A stretch of 8,036 nucleotides of DNA. Source: Omnitrophica bacterium RIFCSPLOWO2_01_FULL_45_10 (lineage in GTDB: Bacteria > Omnitrophota > Gorgyraeia > 2-01-FULL-45-10). Each line of letters starts with the position of its first letter. Within the stretch, counting starts at the first letter, position 1. A program made the translations under genes and the position numbers. The notes beneath the pieces are model-generated. The model had not been told where the DNA came from and did not search any database. It worked only from the letters and a program-made list of their open reading frames with translations. Below, in pieces: positions 1-7,241 of the stretch. Where the stretch lies: the NCBI GenBank assembly GCA_001804165.1, contig MHFL01000046.1, positions 23,928-31,963 of the forward strand, written 5' to 3'.

Positions 1-771
1 CACGTCCTTCTTCGCCTCGACCAGCCGCTTCGCCTTTTCCAGGACAATCTCGGCAACCTGAATGTGCCGTTCCGCCGGCTCATCGAATGTTGAGCTTATT
101 ACTTCGCCTTTAACGGATCGCTGCATATCAGTGACCTCTTCCGGCCGTTCATCTATGAGGAGGACTATCAACATAACTTCGGGATAATTTGTCGTTACCG
201 CGTTAGCGAATTTCTGAAGGAGCACGGTTTTGCCGCTGTAAGGCGCGGCAACGATGAGGCCGCGCTGGCCCTTCCCCACGGGTGTCAGGAGGTCCATAAT
301 CCTCATCGATGCCTCTTCCGGCTTGGTCTCCAAAAGGAAACGCTCGTTAGGATAAAGTGGGGTGAGGTTATCGAAGAGCGTTTTCTCCTTCGCGCCTTCG
401 GGATTTTCAAAATTTACGGCCTCTACTTTTAGAAGAGCAAAATAGCGCTCTCCCTCCTTCGGCGGCCTTATCTGCCCGCTCACCGTATCCCCTGTCCTCA
501 GGTTGAATTTTCTTATCTGGGACGGTGAAACGTATATGTCGTCCGGGCCCGGTAGATAATTGTAATCAGGGCTCCTCAAGAATCCGAATCCGTCCGGAAG
601 TATCTCCAAGACGCCCTCACCGAAGATGAGGCCTTCTTTTTCCGTCCTCGCCTGCAGTATCCTGAATATAAGGTCCTGTTTCTTCAGTCCGCTTATCCCA
701 TTGACGTGCAGGTCCTTGGCTAACTTCGTCAACTCCGCAATGCTCATTCCTTTAAGTTCCGCTATTTCCAT
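1..771 (-). CDS. rho: Transcription termination factor Rho, N-terminal 257 residues (3' end outside window)
   Basis: Rho is a hexameric RNA-dependent ATPase/helicase that ends transcription of untranslated RNA. I translated the minus strand from the ATG at 769-771; the frame stays open to base 1. Residues about 1-45 form the helical N-terminal domain. Residues 59-115 form the cold-shock-like RNA-binding domain (GFGFLR at 61-66, [19 protein letters not shown] at 77-95). The ATPase domain follows with Walker A at about 171-182 ([12 protein letters not shown]) and Walker B around [13 protein letters not shown] (204-216), then [15 protein letters not shown], all close to E. coli Rho. The start has a strong Shine-Dalgarno GGAGGA at 776-781, 4 nt upstream, and overlaps the coaE stop by 10 nt; an ATG at codon 9 is a weaker alternative. 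The usual Rho P-loop PPKAGKT reads APYSGKT here. About 160 C-terminal residues are missing only because the window ends. Confidence 0.97.
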   Translation of the reverse strand, partial: MEIAELKGMSIAELTKLAKDLHVNGISGLKKQDLIFRILQARTEKEGLIFGEGVLEILPDGFGFLRSPDYNYLPGPDDIYVSPSQIRKFNLRTGDTVSGQIRPPKEGERYFALLKVEAVNFENPEGAKEKTLFDNLTPLYPNERFLLETKPEEASMRIMDLLTPVGKGQRGLIVAAPYSGKTVLLQKFANAVTTNYPEVMLIVLLIDERPEEVTDMQRSVKGEVISSTFDEPAERHIQVAEIVLEKAKRLVEAKKDV

Positions 772-1355
772 AACTTCCTCCGTATCTCCTTTACCTGTTT
801 TATAGTATCTGATTTATTACAGTCATTATCGATCACAAAATCCGCTAACTTTATCTTTTTTTCTAACGGCATCTGGCTTTTGATACGCCTCAAAGCCTCT
901 TTTCTGTTTATGCCGAATTTTTTTGTCGTTCGCTTGAATTGATTTTCTAGCGAAGCCTTGACGACAATCAACTTATCTATAATACCGAATAGATCCGCCT
1001 CAATCAAAAGCGGAGCGTCTATCAAAATTTCCGAGGCGCCTTCGGCTTTCGCCTCTTGAATCTTCTTCTTTATAATTTTTATTATACTCGGATGGATAAT
1101 ATGATTGAGTTTATCGATTTTCTTTTTATTACCAAAAACAAGAAAGGCCAGTTTTTTTCTATCAATATTATCCTTTCTATCCAAAATATCCGGGCCGAAA
1201 GTTCCGATAAGTTGGTTGTACTCCTTCGTGGGCTTCTTCAATAGTGAATGCGCAATTTTGTCAGCATCGATAACCTTGGCGCCGAGCGATTTGAATATTG
1301 ACGCCACAAAACTCTTTCCAGTGCCGAAAGAGCCCGTTAATCCTATGACGATCAT
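762..1355 (-). CDS. coaE: Dephospho-CoA kinase
   Basis: Cytoplasmic enzyme that phosphorylates the 3'-hydroxyl of dephospho-CoA with ATP, the last step of coenzyme A synthesis. The 197-residue length fits the family (about 195-210). The P-loop is GSFGTGKS at residues 8-15, followed by the family signature VIDADK (28-33). Next come LNHIIHP (83-89), DAPLLIEA (113-120), and the lid/C-terminal segment with [12 protein letters not shown] (156-167) and ADFVIDN (171-177). The ATG overlaps the glgA stop as ATGA. No Shine-Dalgarno is visible, so translation is probably coupled to glgA. Its own end overlaps the rho start by 10 nt. The operon also holds panD, which feeds the same pathway from the other end. 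Nothing looks broken. Confidence 0.97.
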   Translation of the reverse strand: MIVIGLTGSFGTGKSFVASIFKSLGAKVIDADKIAHSLLKKPTKEYNQLIGTFGPDILDRKDNIDRKKLAFLVFGNKKKIDKLNHIIHPSIIKIIKKKIQEAKAEGASEILIDAPLLIEADLFGIIDKLIVVKASLENQFKRTTKKFGINRKEALRRIKSQMPLEKKIKLADFVIDNDCNKSDTIKQVKEIRRKLWK

Positions 1356-2734
1356 TGAAGAATCTTTTTATAAAGTTTCACGTATTCTTCCGCGGACTTC
1401 TCCCATGAAAAATCAAGCGCCATGACCTTTTTTACCAACTTCGCCCATTTCTGTTTGTCTTTATGCGCGTCTAATGCCCTCTTAATAGCGGCCAGCAATT
1501 CCTGAGGTTTATATTCCTCGAATGTGAATCCGTTGCCGCCGCCGGTCTTGGGATCGAATTCCGAGACAGTATCTTTTAAGCCCCCTGTCTGCCTTACAAC
1601 CGGTATCGTCCCGTATTTAAAACTTATCATTTGAGAAAGGCCGCAGGGTTCGAACTTGGATGGTATGAGAAATATATCGCTTCCAGCGTATATCTTCTGA
1701 GCCAAGACAGCGTCAAACTTTAAGTTAATTGACGCGTTCTTCTTATGAGTCTTCGCGACTTTTTCGAAAATGGCATGGTATTTTTGCTCACCCGTTCCCA
1801 AAAGTATGAACTGCGTCTTCATGTTCAGCGCTTCGCTAATCACCCTGCTGACAAGATCAAACCCTTTCTGATCGACCAACCGCGAGACCACTCCGATTAA
1901 GGGGATATCGCGGCCAACCTCGATACCTGACTCTTTCTGAAGCATCTCTTTATTCACGTATTTGTCTTCCATGGTCTGAACGGAGTATTTTTTAAATATT
2001 TTATCGTCCTTCTCGGGGCTCCATGCCTCGTAATCTATGCCGTTCAGGATGCCGTATAGGGCGGCCTCTCTTGATTTCAAAACTCCTTCCATGCCGCAGC
2101 CGAATTTCGGCGTGAGCATCTCTTTAGCGTAGGTCTGGCTCACAGTGCTAACAGCATCGGCATAGACTATTCCCGCCTTCATCAGATTCACTTTGCCATA
2201 AAATTCGAAATAGTTTACGTGAAAGAGCGCCCAATCGAGCCCAATCTTTGGAAACTCATCCTTATCGAATAGTCCCTGATACGCCAGATTATGAATGGTA
2301 AAGAGTACGCGCGTCTTCGCGAAGAACGGGTCGTATTTATAAATCGTATTCAAGTAAACGGGGACCAGCGCGGTCTGCCAGTCGTTGCAGTGAATTATGT
2401 CCGGCGCGAACAATTCACGCTTGCACGTTTCGAGAATCTTTTTAGAAAAGAAAGAGAACCTGTCGAGATTATCTTTGTAATCGCCGAATTTGTCGCCGTA
2501 GAGCTCTTGCCTGTCGAAATAGCCGTCATTCCTTATAAAATATACCTTTACATCCCTCGCGAGCGAAGACTGGTCCTCTTTTACTTTTATACGGTATCTC
2601 GGCATGATTACTCTCACATCCATCCCCACTTCTTCCAAGGCGAGCGGCAGGCTGCCGGCGACGTCCGCCAATCCGCCTGTTTTCGCGAACGGCACAACCT
2701 CGCTGGATGCGAATAGAATTTTTAGTTTATCCAT
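1352..2734 (-). CDS. glgA: Glycogen (starch) synthase, ADP/UDP-glucose-dependent, GT5 family
   Basis: Transfers glucose from a nucleotide sugar (normally ADP-glucose in bacteria) to the growing alpha-1,4-glucan in the cytoplasm. The 460 residues are slightly under the usual 475-490. The GT-B fold is complete. The N-terminal Rossmann half has the sugar-nucleotide loop KTGGLADV (18-25), HCNDWQTALVP (115-125) and TIHNLAYQG (146-154). The C-terminal half has NGID (231-234), SRLVDQKG (284-291), GSDIFLIPSKFEPCGL (351-366) and RQTGGLKDTV (381-390). The last helix returns to the N-terminal half, as in GT5 enzymes. A consensus Shine-Dalgarno AGGAGGT lies at 2738-2744, 3 nt before the ATG, and the gap to the polA stop is 15 nt. 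No glgB or glgC is visible here. The donor, ADP- versus UDP-glucose, is inferred from the family. Confidence 0.96.
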   Translation of the reverse strand: MDKLKILFASSEVVPFAKTGGLADVAGSLPLALEEVGMDVRVIMPRYRIKVKEDQSSLARDVKVYFIRNDGYFDRQELYGDKFGDYKDNLDRFSFFSKKILETCKRELFAPDIIHCNDWQTALVPVYLNTIYKYDPFFAKTRVLFTIHNLAYQGLFDKDEFPKIGLDWALFHVNYFEFYGKVNLMKAGIVYADAVSTVSQTYAKEMLTPKFGCGMEGVLKSREAALYGILNGIDYEAWSPEKDDKIFKKYSVQTMEDKYVNKEMLQKESGIEVGRDIPLIGVVSRLVDQKGFDLVSRVISEALNMKTQFILLGTGEQKYHAIFEKVAKTHKKNASINLKFDAVLAQKIYAGSDIFLIPSKFEPCGLSQMISFKYGTIPVVRQTGGLKDTVSEFDPKTGGGNGFTFEEYKPQELLAAIKRALDAHKDKQKWAKLVKKVMALDFSWEKSAEEYVKLYKKILQ

Positions 2735-2749
2735 GTTACCTCCTAATCT

Positions 2750-5416
2750 TCAACCGTGCACCGGCTCCAACTCCAACCAGTTCCTTCCCGCTCCTATATG
2801 CGCCTCTATGGGAACTTTAAGGTTCGCTATTTTTTCCATACCATTTTTGACAATGCGGCATATCTTTTTAAGTTCCTTTTTTGGCGCGTCGAAGACCAAT
2901 TCATCGTGCACCTGAAGTATCATCTTGGATCCCAATCCTTCATCGCCGAGCCGCTTATGTACCTCAATCATGGCAACTTTTATTATATCGGCGGCGGAGC
3001 CCTGGATCGGCGTATTTATCGCCGTGCGCTCGGCGAATTGCCGCATTCGGATGTCTGGACTGTTGATTTCGGGTATATACCGCCTCCTACCTAGAATGGT
3101 GGTGACGTAGCCGTTAACCCTCGCCTCTTCTATCAAATCATCTATGTAATTTTTTACGTCCGGATACCTTTCAAAATATGAATCTATGAACTCCTTTGAT
3201 TTATCGACTTCTATCTTCAAACTTTGCGAAAGCCCGTATGGGCTCATTCCATAGATGATGCCAAAATTTACGGTCTTTGCCATGTTGCGCATCTCGGGGC
3301 TGATATCTTTCTCCTCTACGCCGAAGACTAAAGCCGCCGTAAACGCATGTATGTCTCTTCCTTCCCTGAATGCCTCAATCAAAGTTTTATCCCCGGAGAA
3401 ATGGGCGAGTATCCTCAATTCAATCTGAGAGTAATCGGCCGATAATAGAACGTTATCGTCCGATTCGGGCACAAATGCCATCCTTATCTTTTTTCCTTCC
3501 TCTGTCTTTACGGGTATATTCTGTATATTAGGATCGCTGGAAGAGAGCCTGCCTGTCTGGGTAACGGTCTGATTGAAAGAAGTGTGAATTTTTCCTGTCT
3601 TCGCGTTTATGAGCTGGGGAAGTGAGTCCACATAAGTCGATTTCAGTTTCGATAGTTCCCTATATTCAAGAAGAGTCTCGGGCAGCGGATGAACGAGCGC
3701 AAGAGTCCTCAGGACCTGCTCGTCCGTCGAGCGTCCTGTCTTTGTCCTTCTTACGACAGGCAGTTTGAGCCTCTCAAAAAGGATCGCGGAAAGTTGTTTC
3801 GTAGAATTTACATTGAACTCGCCGCCCGCCATATCGTAAATCTTCGCGGTGAGATGGTGCAATTTCTTCCCCATCTCTTTCGACAATCTTTCGAGATATT
3901 CCTTGTCTATAGCGACTCCGTTCATCTCCATTGAGACCAGGACCTCGATCAGCGGAATCTCAACATCGTGAAATAATTTGTCGAGGTCCTTCATCGATAA
4001 CTCTTTCTGGAATAAATTTTTCAGCCGTAATGTAACATCGGAATCTTCGCAGCAATAGTTAGAGACCTTTTGGACATCAACCTCATTCATCGAAATCCTT
4101 TTTTTACCTTTTCCGATTAAATCTTCAATTGATGTTGTCATCTTATGATTCAGATAATCTATAGAGATGTCTCCAAGGTTGTGCTTCAATTTCGAAGGGT
4201 TCAAAAGATATGAGGCCACCATGGTGTCGAAGGCAATGCCTTTTAAACTTATACCCGCGTTGGCCAGGACAAGGGCATCATATTTAATGTTCTGCCCTAT
4301 CTTGCGTACTTCAGGGTCCTCGAATATGGGTTTAAGGCCTTTTAGGACATCTTGCCGGTTAAGGTATTTATTAAGGGGAACGTAGAAGGCGCTTCCCACC
4401 TTCCACGAAAATGAGATTCCCACAAGATTTGCCAGCATCGGATTTTCGCTGGTCGTCTCCGTGTCGAAGACGAACTCATCCAAGAGTCTTAATCTGTCAA
4501 CTAAATACTTGAACTTTTTTTCGTCATCTATCAGTTCATAGCATGAGCCCAACCCATCCTTTGGCGCATGCTCCTTAAGGAGAGATTTGAATTCAAGTTC
4601 TTTGAATAATTTGAAAAGCTCTTCTCTATTCGGTTCTTTTGTCTTGAGGTCCTCGAAGTCCACTTTTATGGGAACATTCGCGTCAAGGACGGCGAGTTCT
4701 CTCGATAGGATAGCGATCTGAGCATTTTCTTCCAGGGTTTTTCTTTTCGATTCGCCCTTCACCTTCTCAAGATTACTCAAGAGATTGTCCAAACTGCCGA
4801 ATTCTTTGATCAATTCGACAGCCGACTTCTCTCCGATACCCCGCACGCCGGGGATATTATCCGAATCGTCGCCCATGAGCGCCATTATATCTACGATTTT
4901 ATCGGATCCTACATCGTAGATCTCCTTTATCTTTTTCATATCGTAAATTATGCCGTCGTTATGTGTTGAGTACACCTTTATATTGGAATTGACAAGTTGA
5001 AGCGCGTCCTTATCGCCAGTCACAATAAACGTTTCTATATCGCGCTCTTCCGCCCTTTTCGCAAGCGTCGCCAATATGTCATCTGCCTCATAACCCTGGA
5101 ATTCATAAATAGGAATATTGTATGAGCCAATTATCTTTTTTATGATAGGTAATTGGCCTACGAGGTCGTCGGGCATCGGTCGCCTGTGAATTTTATATTC
5201 CTCGAATTTCTCATGTCTGAATGTGGGCCCCTTTAAATCAAATGCCACGGCAAGCATATCGGGCTTGTTATCCTTGACTATCTTATTCAACATGGTCACG
5301 AAACCATACACAGCGTTCGTCGGCTGGCCCTTCGACGTGGAGAGTTGTCTTATAGCATAGTACGCCCTGTAGCAAAAAGAGTTCCCGTCAATTAAGAATA
5401 ATCTTTTTCTTGACAT
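2750..5416 (-). CDS. polA: DNA polymerase I with 5' nuclease and proofreading exonuclease
   Basis: Fills gaps, removes RNA primers and takes part in excision repair. All three domains of the 888-residue protein look active. The 5' nuclease (1 to about 285) has GYEADD (108-113), GDKDALQL (134-141) and MGDDSDNIPG (181-190). The 3'-5' exonuclease (about 295-470) keeps DTE (318-320), N376/D380 in IGQNIKYD, and Y454/D458, so proofreading is expected, unlike in Taq-type enzymes. The polymerase (about 485-888) has motif A around ADYSQIELR (660-668; D661), motif B RNMAKTVNFGIIYG (710-723; K714, F718) and motif C QVHDELV (835-841; D838). Phenylalanine at 718 predicts normal discrimination against dideoxynucleotides. 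In-frame stops lie directly upstream of this ATG, which fixes the start. No Shine-Dalgarno is visible. The def stop is 42 nt upstream and glgA follows after 15 nt. Confidence 0.98.
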   Translation of the reverse strand: MSRKRLFLIDGNSFCYRAYYAIRQLSTSKGQPTNAVYGFVTMLNKIVKDNKPDMLAVAFDLKGPTFRHEKFEEYKIHRRPMPDDLVGQLPIIKKIIGSYNIPIYEFQGYEADDILATLAKRAEERDIETFIVTGDKDALQLVNSNIKVYSTHNDGIIYDMKKIKEIYDVGSDKIVDIMALMGDDSDNIPGVRGIGEKSAVELIKEFGSLDNLLSNLEKVKGESKRKTLEENAQIAILSRELAVLDANVPIKVDFEDLKTKEPNREELFKLFKELEFKSLLKEHAPKDGLGSCYELIDDEKKFKYLVDRLRLLDEFVFDTETTSENPMLANLVGISFSWKVGSAFYVPLNKYLNRQDVLKGLKPIFEDPEVRKIGQNIKYDALVLANAGISLKGIAFDTMVASYLLNPSKLKHNLGDISIDYLNHKMTTSIEDLIGKGKKRISMNEVDVQKVSNYCCEDSDVTLRLKNLFQKELSMKDLDKLFHDVEIPLIEVLVSMEMNGVAIDKEYLERLSKEMGKKLHHLTAKIYDMAGGEFNVNSTKQLSAILFERLKLPVVRRTKTGRSTDEQVLRTLALVHPLPETLLEYRELSKLKSTYVDSLPQLINAKTGKIHTSFNQTVTQTGRLSSSDPNIQNIPVKTEEGKKIRMAFVPESDDNVLLSADYSQIELRILAHFSGDKTLIEAFREGRDIHAFTAALVFGVEEKDISPEMRNMAKTVNFGIIYGMSPYGLSQSLKIEVDKSKEFIDSYFERYPDVKNYIDDLIEEARVNGYVTTILGRRRYIPEINSPDIRMRQFAERTAINTPIQGSAADIIKVAMIEVHKRLGDEGLGSKMILQVHDELVFDAPKKELKKICRIVKNGMEKIANLKVPIEAHIGAGRNWLELEPVHG

Positions 5417-5458
5417 TTATTATACGCGAACTTTAAGGGTAAGCATCGGCAGGTCCAG

Positions 5459-5971
5459 TTAAGAAGAAAATTTTGAGCCTTTTGACGAATAGCGCATGTT
5501 CGCAACGTCAAGGTATAATAAGGCCTTCCTGAGCGGGTTTAAGTAATCTAAAATCAGCCTCCCGGAAAGATGGTCGAGCTCGTGCTGTATGGCCCTCGCG
5601 AATAACCCTCCCGCTGTCACCTCTTGAGTGGCCCAGTCATCGGATAGGAAACTCACCGTCACCCTTTTCGCCCTTTTGACTTTTACGTGAACATCCGGAA
5701 CGCTCAGACACCCCTCCTCTTCGATTTCTAGGCCTTCTTTCTTGACGATGACCGGATTTATCAACTTCACAAGCCCATCACCCACATCTATTACGGCTAC
5801 CTTTTTCAAAATACCCACTTGGGTAGCGGCTAACCCTACGCCCTTATTCAGATACATTACGGCCGCCATATCAGCGATAAGACATCTTATCTCCTCGCTG
5901 ACCCCTTCGACTATCGAGGCTTTCTTTCTTAAGATTACCGTGGGAAATGTCAGGATCTTCAATTCAGTCAT
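5459..5971 (-). CDS. def: Peptide deformylase
   Basis: Metallo-hydrolase that removes the formyl group from the N-terminal methionine of nascent proteins at the ribosome. At 170 residues the length is typical. The three diagnostic motifs are present: GVGLAATQ (44-51), EEGCLS (85-90) and QHELDH (129-134). The metal ligands are therefore C88, H130 and H134, with E131 as the catalytic base. The C-terminal tail (LDYLNPLRKALLYLDVANMR and beyond) is helical and basic, plausible for ribosome contact. The ATG overlaps the panD stop as ATGA and no Shine-Dalgarno is seen, so coupled translation is likely. def often sits beside fmt; here it lies between panD and polA. Confidence 0.97.
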   Translation of the reverse strand: MTELKILTFPTVILRKKASIVEGVSEEIRCLIADMAAVMYLNKGVGLAATQVGILKKVAVIDVGDGLVKLINPVIVKKEGLEIEEEGCLSVPDVHVKVKRAKRVTVSFLSDDWATQEVTAGGLFARAIQHELDHLSGRLILDYLNPLRKALLYLDVANMRYSSKGSKFSS

Positions 5972-6321
5972 GCGTGGATTTCGCGATTCTTCGAATTTAC
6001 ATACACCGTTTTCAAATCGCTCGTTTTCGCCTTTTTTTCATCCATGAAGACATAGGATAATATGATAACTATATCTCCCACCTTACCCATGTGCGCTGCC
6101 GCGCCATACAACGCTATTGCGCCTGAATTCCTCTTCTCTTCAATAACATAGGTCTCGAATCTTGCGCCGTTATTTACATTGACAACCTGAACCATCTCAT
6201 TTGGGTAAATGCGAGAGGCCTCAAGCAGTTTCGAGTCTATCCCTATCGACCCTTCGTAGTTCAGGTCGACCTTGGTTATCCTTGCCCTGTGTATCTTGGA
6301 CTTACACATCATCCTAAGCAT
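5968..6321 (-). CDS. panD: Aspartate 1-decarboxylase, pyruvoyl-dependent
   Basis: Makes beta-alanine from L-aspartate for pantothenate and CoA synthesis. The 117-residue proenzyme should cleave itself between G24 and S25 (YEGSIGID, 22-29), turning S25 into the pyruvoyl cofactor. K9, H11, Y22, R54 (NGARFETY, 51-58), T57 and Y58, known from the E. coli enzyme as active-site or processing residues, are kept. The conserved GAAAH loop is present at 73-77. However, the residue before it, Asn72 in E. coli, is tyrosine here (codon at 6106-6108). The first ATG is chosen because it aligns with the E. coli N-terminus (MLRMMCKSKIHR against MIRTMLQGKLHR). ATGs at codons 4 and 5 would remove the first strand. 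No Shine-Dalgarno is visible and the leader may be very short. This gene heads the housekeeping operon. Confidence 0.95.
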   Translation of the reverse strand: MLRMMCKSKIHRARITKVDLNYEGSIGIDSKLLEASRIYPNEMVQVVNVNNGARFETYVIEEKRNSGAIALYGAAAHMGKVGDIVIILSYVFMDEKKAKTSDLKTVYVNSKNREIHA

Positions 6322-6335
6322 AAATAAGTCGCTAA

Positions 6336-6341
6336 ATTATA
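6336..6341 (-). promoter_or_regulatory. Candidate -10 box for the panD-def-polA-glgA-coaE-rho operon
   Basis: A perfect TATAAT lies on the minus strand 14 nt before the panD ATG, within a 52-nt AT-rich gap. The -35 region at 17-bp spacing reads TTTCTC, a poor match. Transcription from here would give a leader of only about 8 nt, which fits the missing Shine-Dalgarno. Readthrough from the lipoprotein gene is an equally good source of transcripts. Confidence 0.35.
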
Positions 6342-6350
6342 TATTTTTTG

Positions 6351-6378
6351 AATTTGCAGAGAAAATTTTAGGACTATT
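6351..6378. repeat. Decayed half copy of the double-hairpin repeat
   Basis: By eye, 25 of 29 aligned positions match the conserved half of the two full copies (the segments ending at about 6810 and 7808), with one gap. The match covers the end of the left stem, the CAGAG loop, the AAATTTTAGG right arm and the trailing ATT. The rest of the left stem and the whole other hairpin are missing. It overlaps the last codon and TAG stop of the lipoprotein gene. Confidence 0.6.
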
Positions 6379-6727
6379 CGTCTATAGTGGTGAGGTAGTC
6401 TCCGTCGAAGTATAATTTCTTTGTTTTAGAAAGATAACCCGCGTCGAGAGGGATGGCGGAGTATTGGGCCTCGTATACCCACATCTCCCTTGGTCCCGCC
6501 CACCTCTTCGTATCCTCAACGATCCGCGTGTCAGCGGGCTTGCCCCACAATGATTCTACCTTCTCTTTTGTCATGCCGATCTTCACTGTAGACGTTCCGA
6601 GCGGATGTTTCACTATCTCTTCGGGCGTTGGAGGCGTAATCCCCGCGCAACTGGAAAGCGATATTGCTACTGCGACAACGGCAAACGCCGTCAGAACGCT
6701 TATTGTGTAAATTTTATCTTTAGGCAC
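6374..6727 (-). CDS. Small lipoprotein with SmpA/BamE-like domain
   Basis: I place the start at the GTG at 6725-6727, preceded 4 nt upstream by AGGGGG (6732-6737). An in-frame TTG at 6760 would add 11 residues encoded by a repeat hairpin and spoil the signal peptide. The 117-residue product begins PKDK, then a hydrophobic stretch at about 6-24, and the lipobox LSSC with cysteine 27, so lipidation and export by signal peptidase II are expected. The mature part has a proline-rich linker (TPPTPEE), then KIGMTKEKVESLWGKPADTR (49-68), MWVYE (82-86) and KKLYFDGDYLTTID (103-116). This order (G-M-T-x-x-x-V, G-x-P, W-x-Y, F-x-x-G-x-L) is the small alpha/beta fold of SmpA/OmlA/BamE. Whether it acts in outer-membrane assembly is unknown; many unrelated lipoproteins share the fold. 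The PilZ gene lies upstream and panD downstream. Confidence 0.8.
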   Translation of the reverse strand: MPKDKIYTISVLTAFAVVAVAISLSSCAGITPPTPEEIVKHPLGTSTVKIGMTKEKVESLWGKPADTRIVEDTKRWAGPREMWVYEAQYSAIPLDAGYLSKTKKLYFDGDYLTTIDE

Positions 6728-6731
6728 TTTG

Positions 6732-6737
6732 CCCCCT
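6732..6737 (-). promoter_or_regulatory. Ribosome binding site deciding the lipoprotein start
   Basis: AGGGGG lies 4 nt before the GTG at 6725-6727. It sits just outside the first stem of the double-hairpin repeat, so that stem would not bury it. It supports the GTG start over the upstream TTG at 6760, which lies inside the repeat. Confidence 0.65.
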
Positions 6738-6816
6738 AATTCCGAAATTTGCTCTGTCAAATTTCGGAATGGTCATCCTGAAATTTCACAGAGGAAATTT
6801 TAGGGTTATTTTTTCT
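6737..6816. repeat. Double-hairpin intergenic repeat, copy A
   Basis: Two adjacent hairpins fill the gap between the PilZ and lipoprotein genes. Hairpin 1 has arms 6739-6751 and 6758-6770, a perfect 13-bp stem with loop CTCTGT. Hairpin 2 has arms 6777-6787 and 6794-6804, an 11-bp stem with loop ACAGAG; one pair is G-U on the plus strand and would be A-C on the minus strand. The halves are inverted relatives of one another, including their loops, separated by GGTC. Similarity to copy B extends to TTATTTT and CTC at the right end, which here includes the stop and last codons of the PilZ gene. It resembles a REP/BIME or MITE-type element; no transposase is present. Confidence 0.85.
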
Positions 6817-7183
6817 CATCACTTATATTGTATAAAAGGTCGCATATAAATTTCAAAAATGTATTCTTATTGTCCTCTTCTATTTCCGCGAATTCAACCC
6901 CTATATCGAAAGGAGACGCGTCTTCCAAGGATACTTTTTTCTTCCACTTAATTCTGGCTCTTGTATGAACAGGATTTGCCCCGCCGGGTATGCTCAAATT
7001 CACATCTATTAAGTCAAGAGGTTTTAAAGTCTTATTACTCGATTCGAATCGAAGGCCATCGCCTGAGATGTCTTTTGTAACTGTTTTAAAAAATCTGCCC
7101 CTTTCGGGCGCCGTATACGATATTTCGATAGGGACTTTGAGTCTTATGTACCTTCTTCTCTCAGTGGCCTTATCCGATATCAT
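6806..7183 (-). CDS. PilZ domain protein (probable c-di-GMP receptor)
   Basis: A stand-alone 125-residue PilZ domain, cytoplasmic, with no signal or membrane segment. The c-di-GMP-binding motifs are intact. The arginine motif lies at residues 9-14 (RRRYIR, giving R10-x3-R14). The D-x-S-x2-G motif is DISGDG at 38-43. The barrel continues through LIDVNLSIPGG (58-68), ARIKW (76-80) and FDIGVEFAEI (92-101) and ends in a helix (NKNTFLKFICDLLYNI). Proteins of this kind bind c-di-GMP and pass the signal to a partner; no partner is evident here, though the next gene encodes a lipoprotein. The ATG has a modest Shine-Dalgarno AGGG at 7192-7195. A good promoter lies upstream. The stop codon lies within the right end of repeat copy A. 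Confidence 0.92.
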   Translation of the reverse strand: MISDKATERRRYIRLKVPIEISYTAPERGRFFKTVTKDISGDGLRFESSNKTLKPLDLIDVNLSIPGGANPVHTRARIKWKKKVSLEDASPFDIGVEFAEIEEDNKNTFLKFICDLLYNISDEKK

Positions 7184-7210
7184 AGAAAAAACCCTAATTA
7201 TTTCAATAGA

Positions 7211-7239
7211 AATATATCATATCGGTCGAATGACGTCAA
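7211..7239 (-). promoter_or_regulatory. Sigma70-type promoter for the PilZ gene
   Basis: On the minus strand the -35 is TTGACG (7234-7239), the spacer is 17 bp and the -10 is TATATT (7211-7216); each box matches consensus at five of six positions. Transcription should start near 7204, leaving a leader of about 20 nt that includes AGGG. The inverted heptad array begins only 2 bp upstream of the -35. Confidence 0.65.
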
Positions 7240-7241
7240 TG

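Noticed and set aside
2291..2716. 141-codon plus-strand open frame opposite glgA
   Set aside because: Antisense shadow of a strongly conserved gene; charged, repetitive composition and no recognisable domain or start signals.
5419..5424. TATAAT just upstream of polA as a -10 box
   Set aside because: It lies 2 nt before the ATG, so transcription would start inside the coding region; no -35 is evident, and polA is in an operon.
6728..6760. TTG start extending the lipoprotein by 11 residues
   Set aside because: The extra residues are encoded by the repeat hairpin, there is no ribosome site for the TTG, and the GTG start has AGGGGG and leaves a normal lipoprotein signal.
7195..7214. Small TATTTC/GAAATA hairpin beside CCCTAATT, resembling the element's left edge
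   Set aside because: A 6-bp AT-rich stem with only a short match to the repeat; chance in an AT-rich gap is enough.
7231..7238. Palindrome TGACGTCA
   Set aside because: An 8-bp palindrome overlapping the PilZ -35; no second copy in the window, and its eukaryotic binding-site resemblance has no meaning here.
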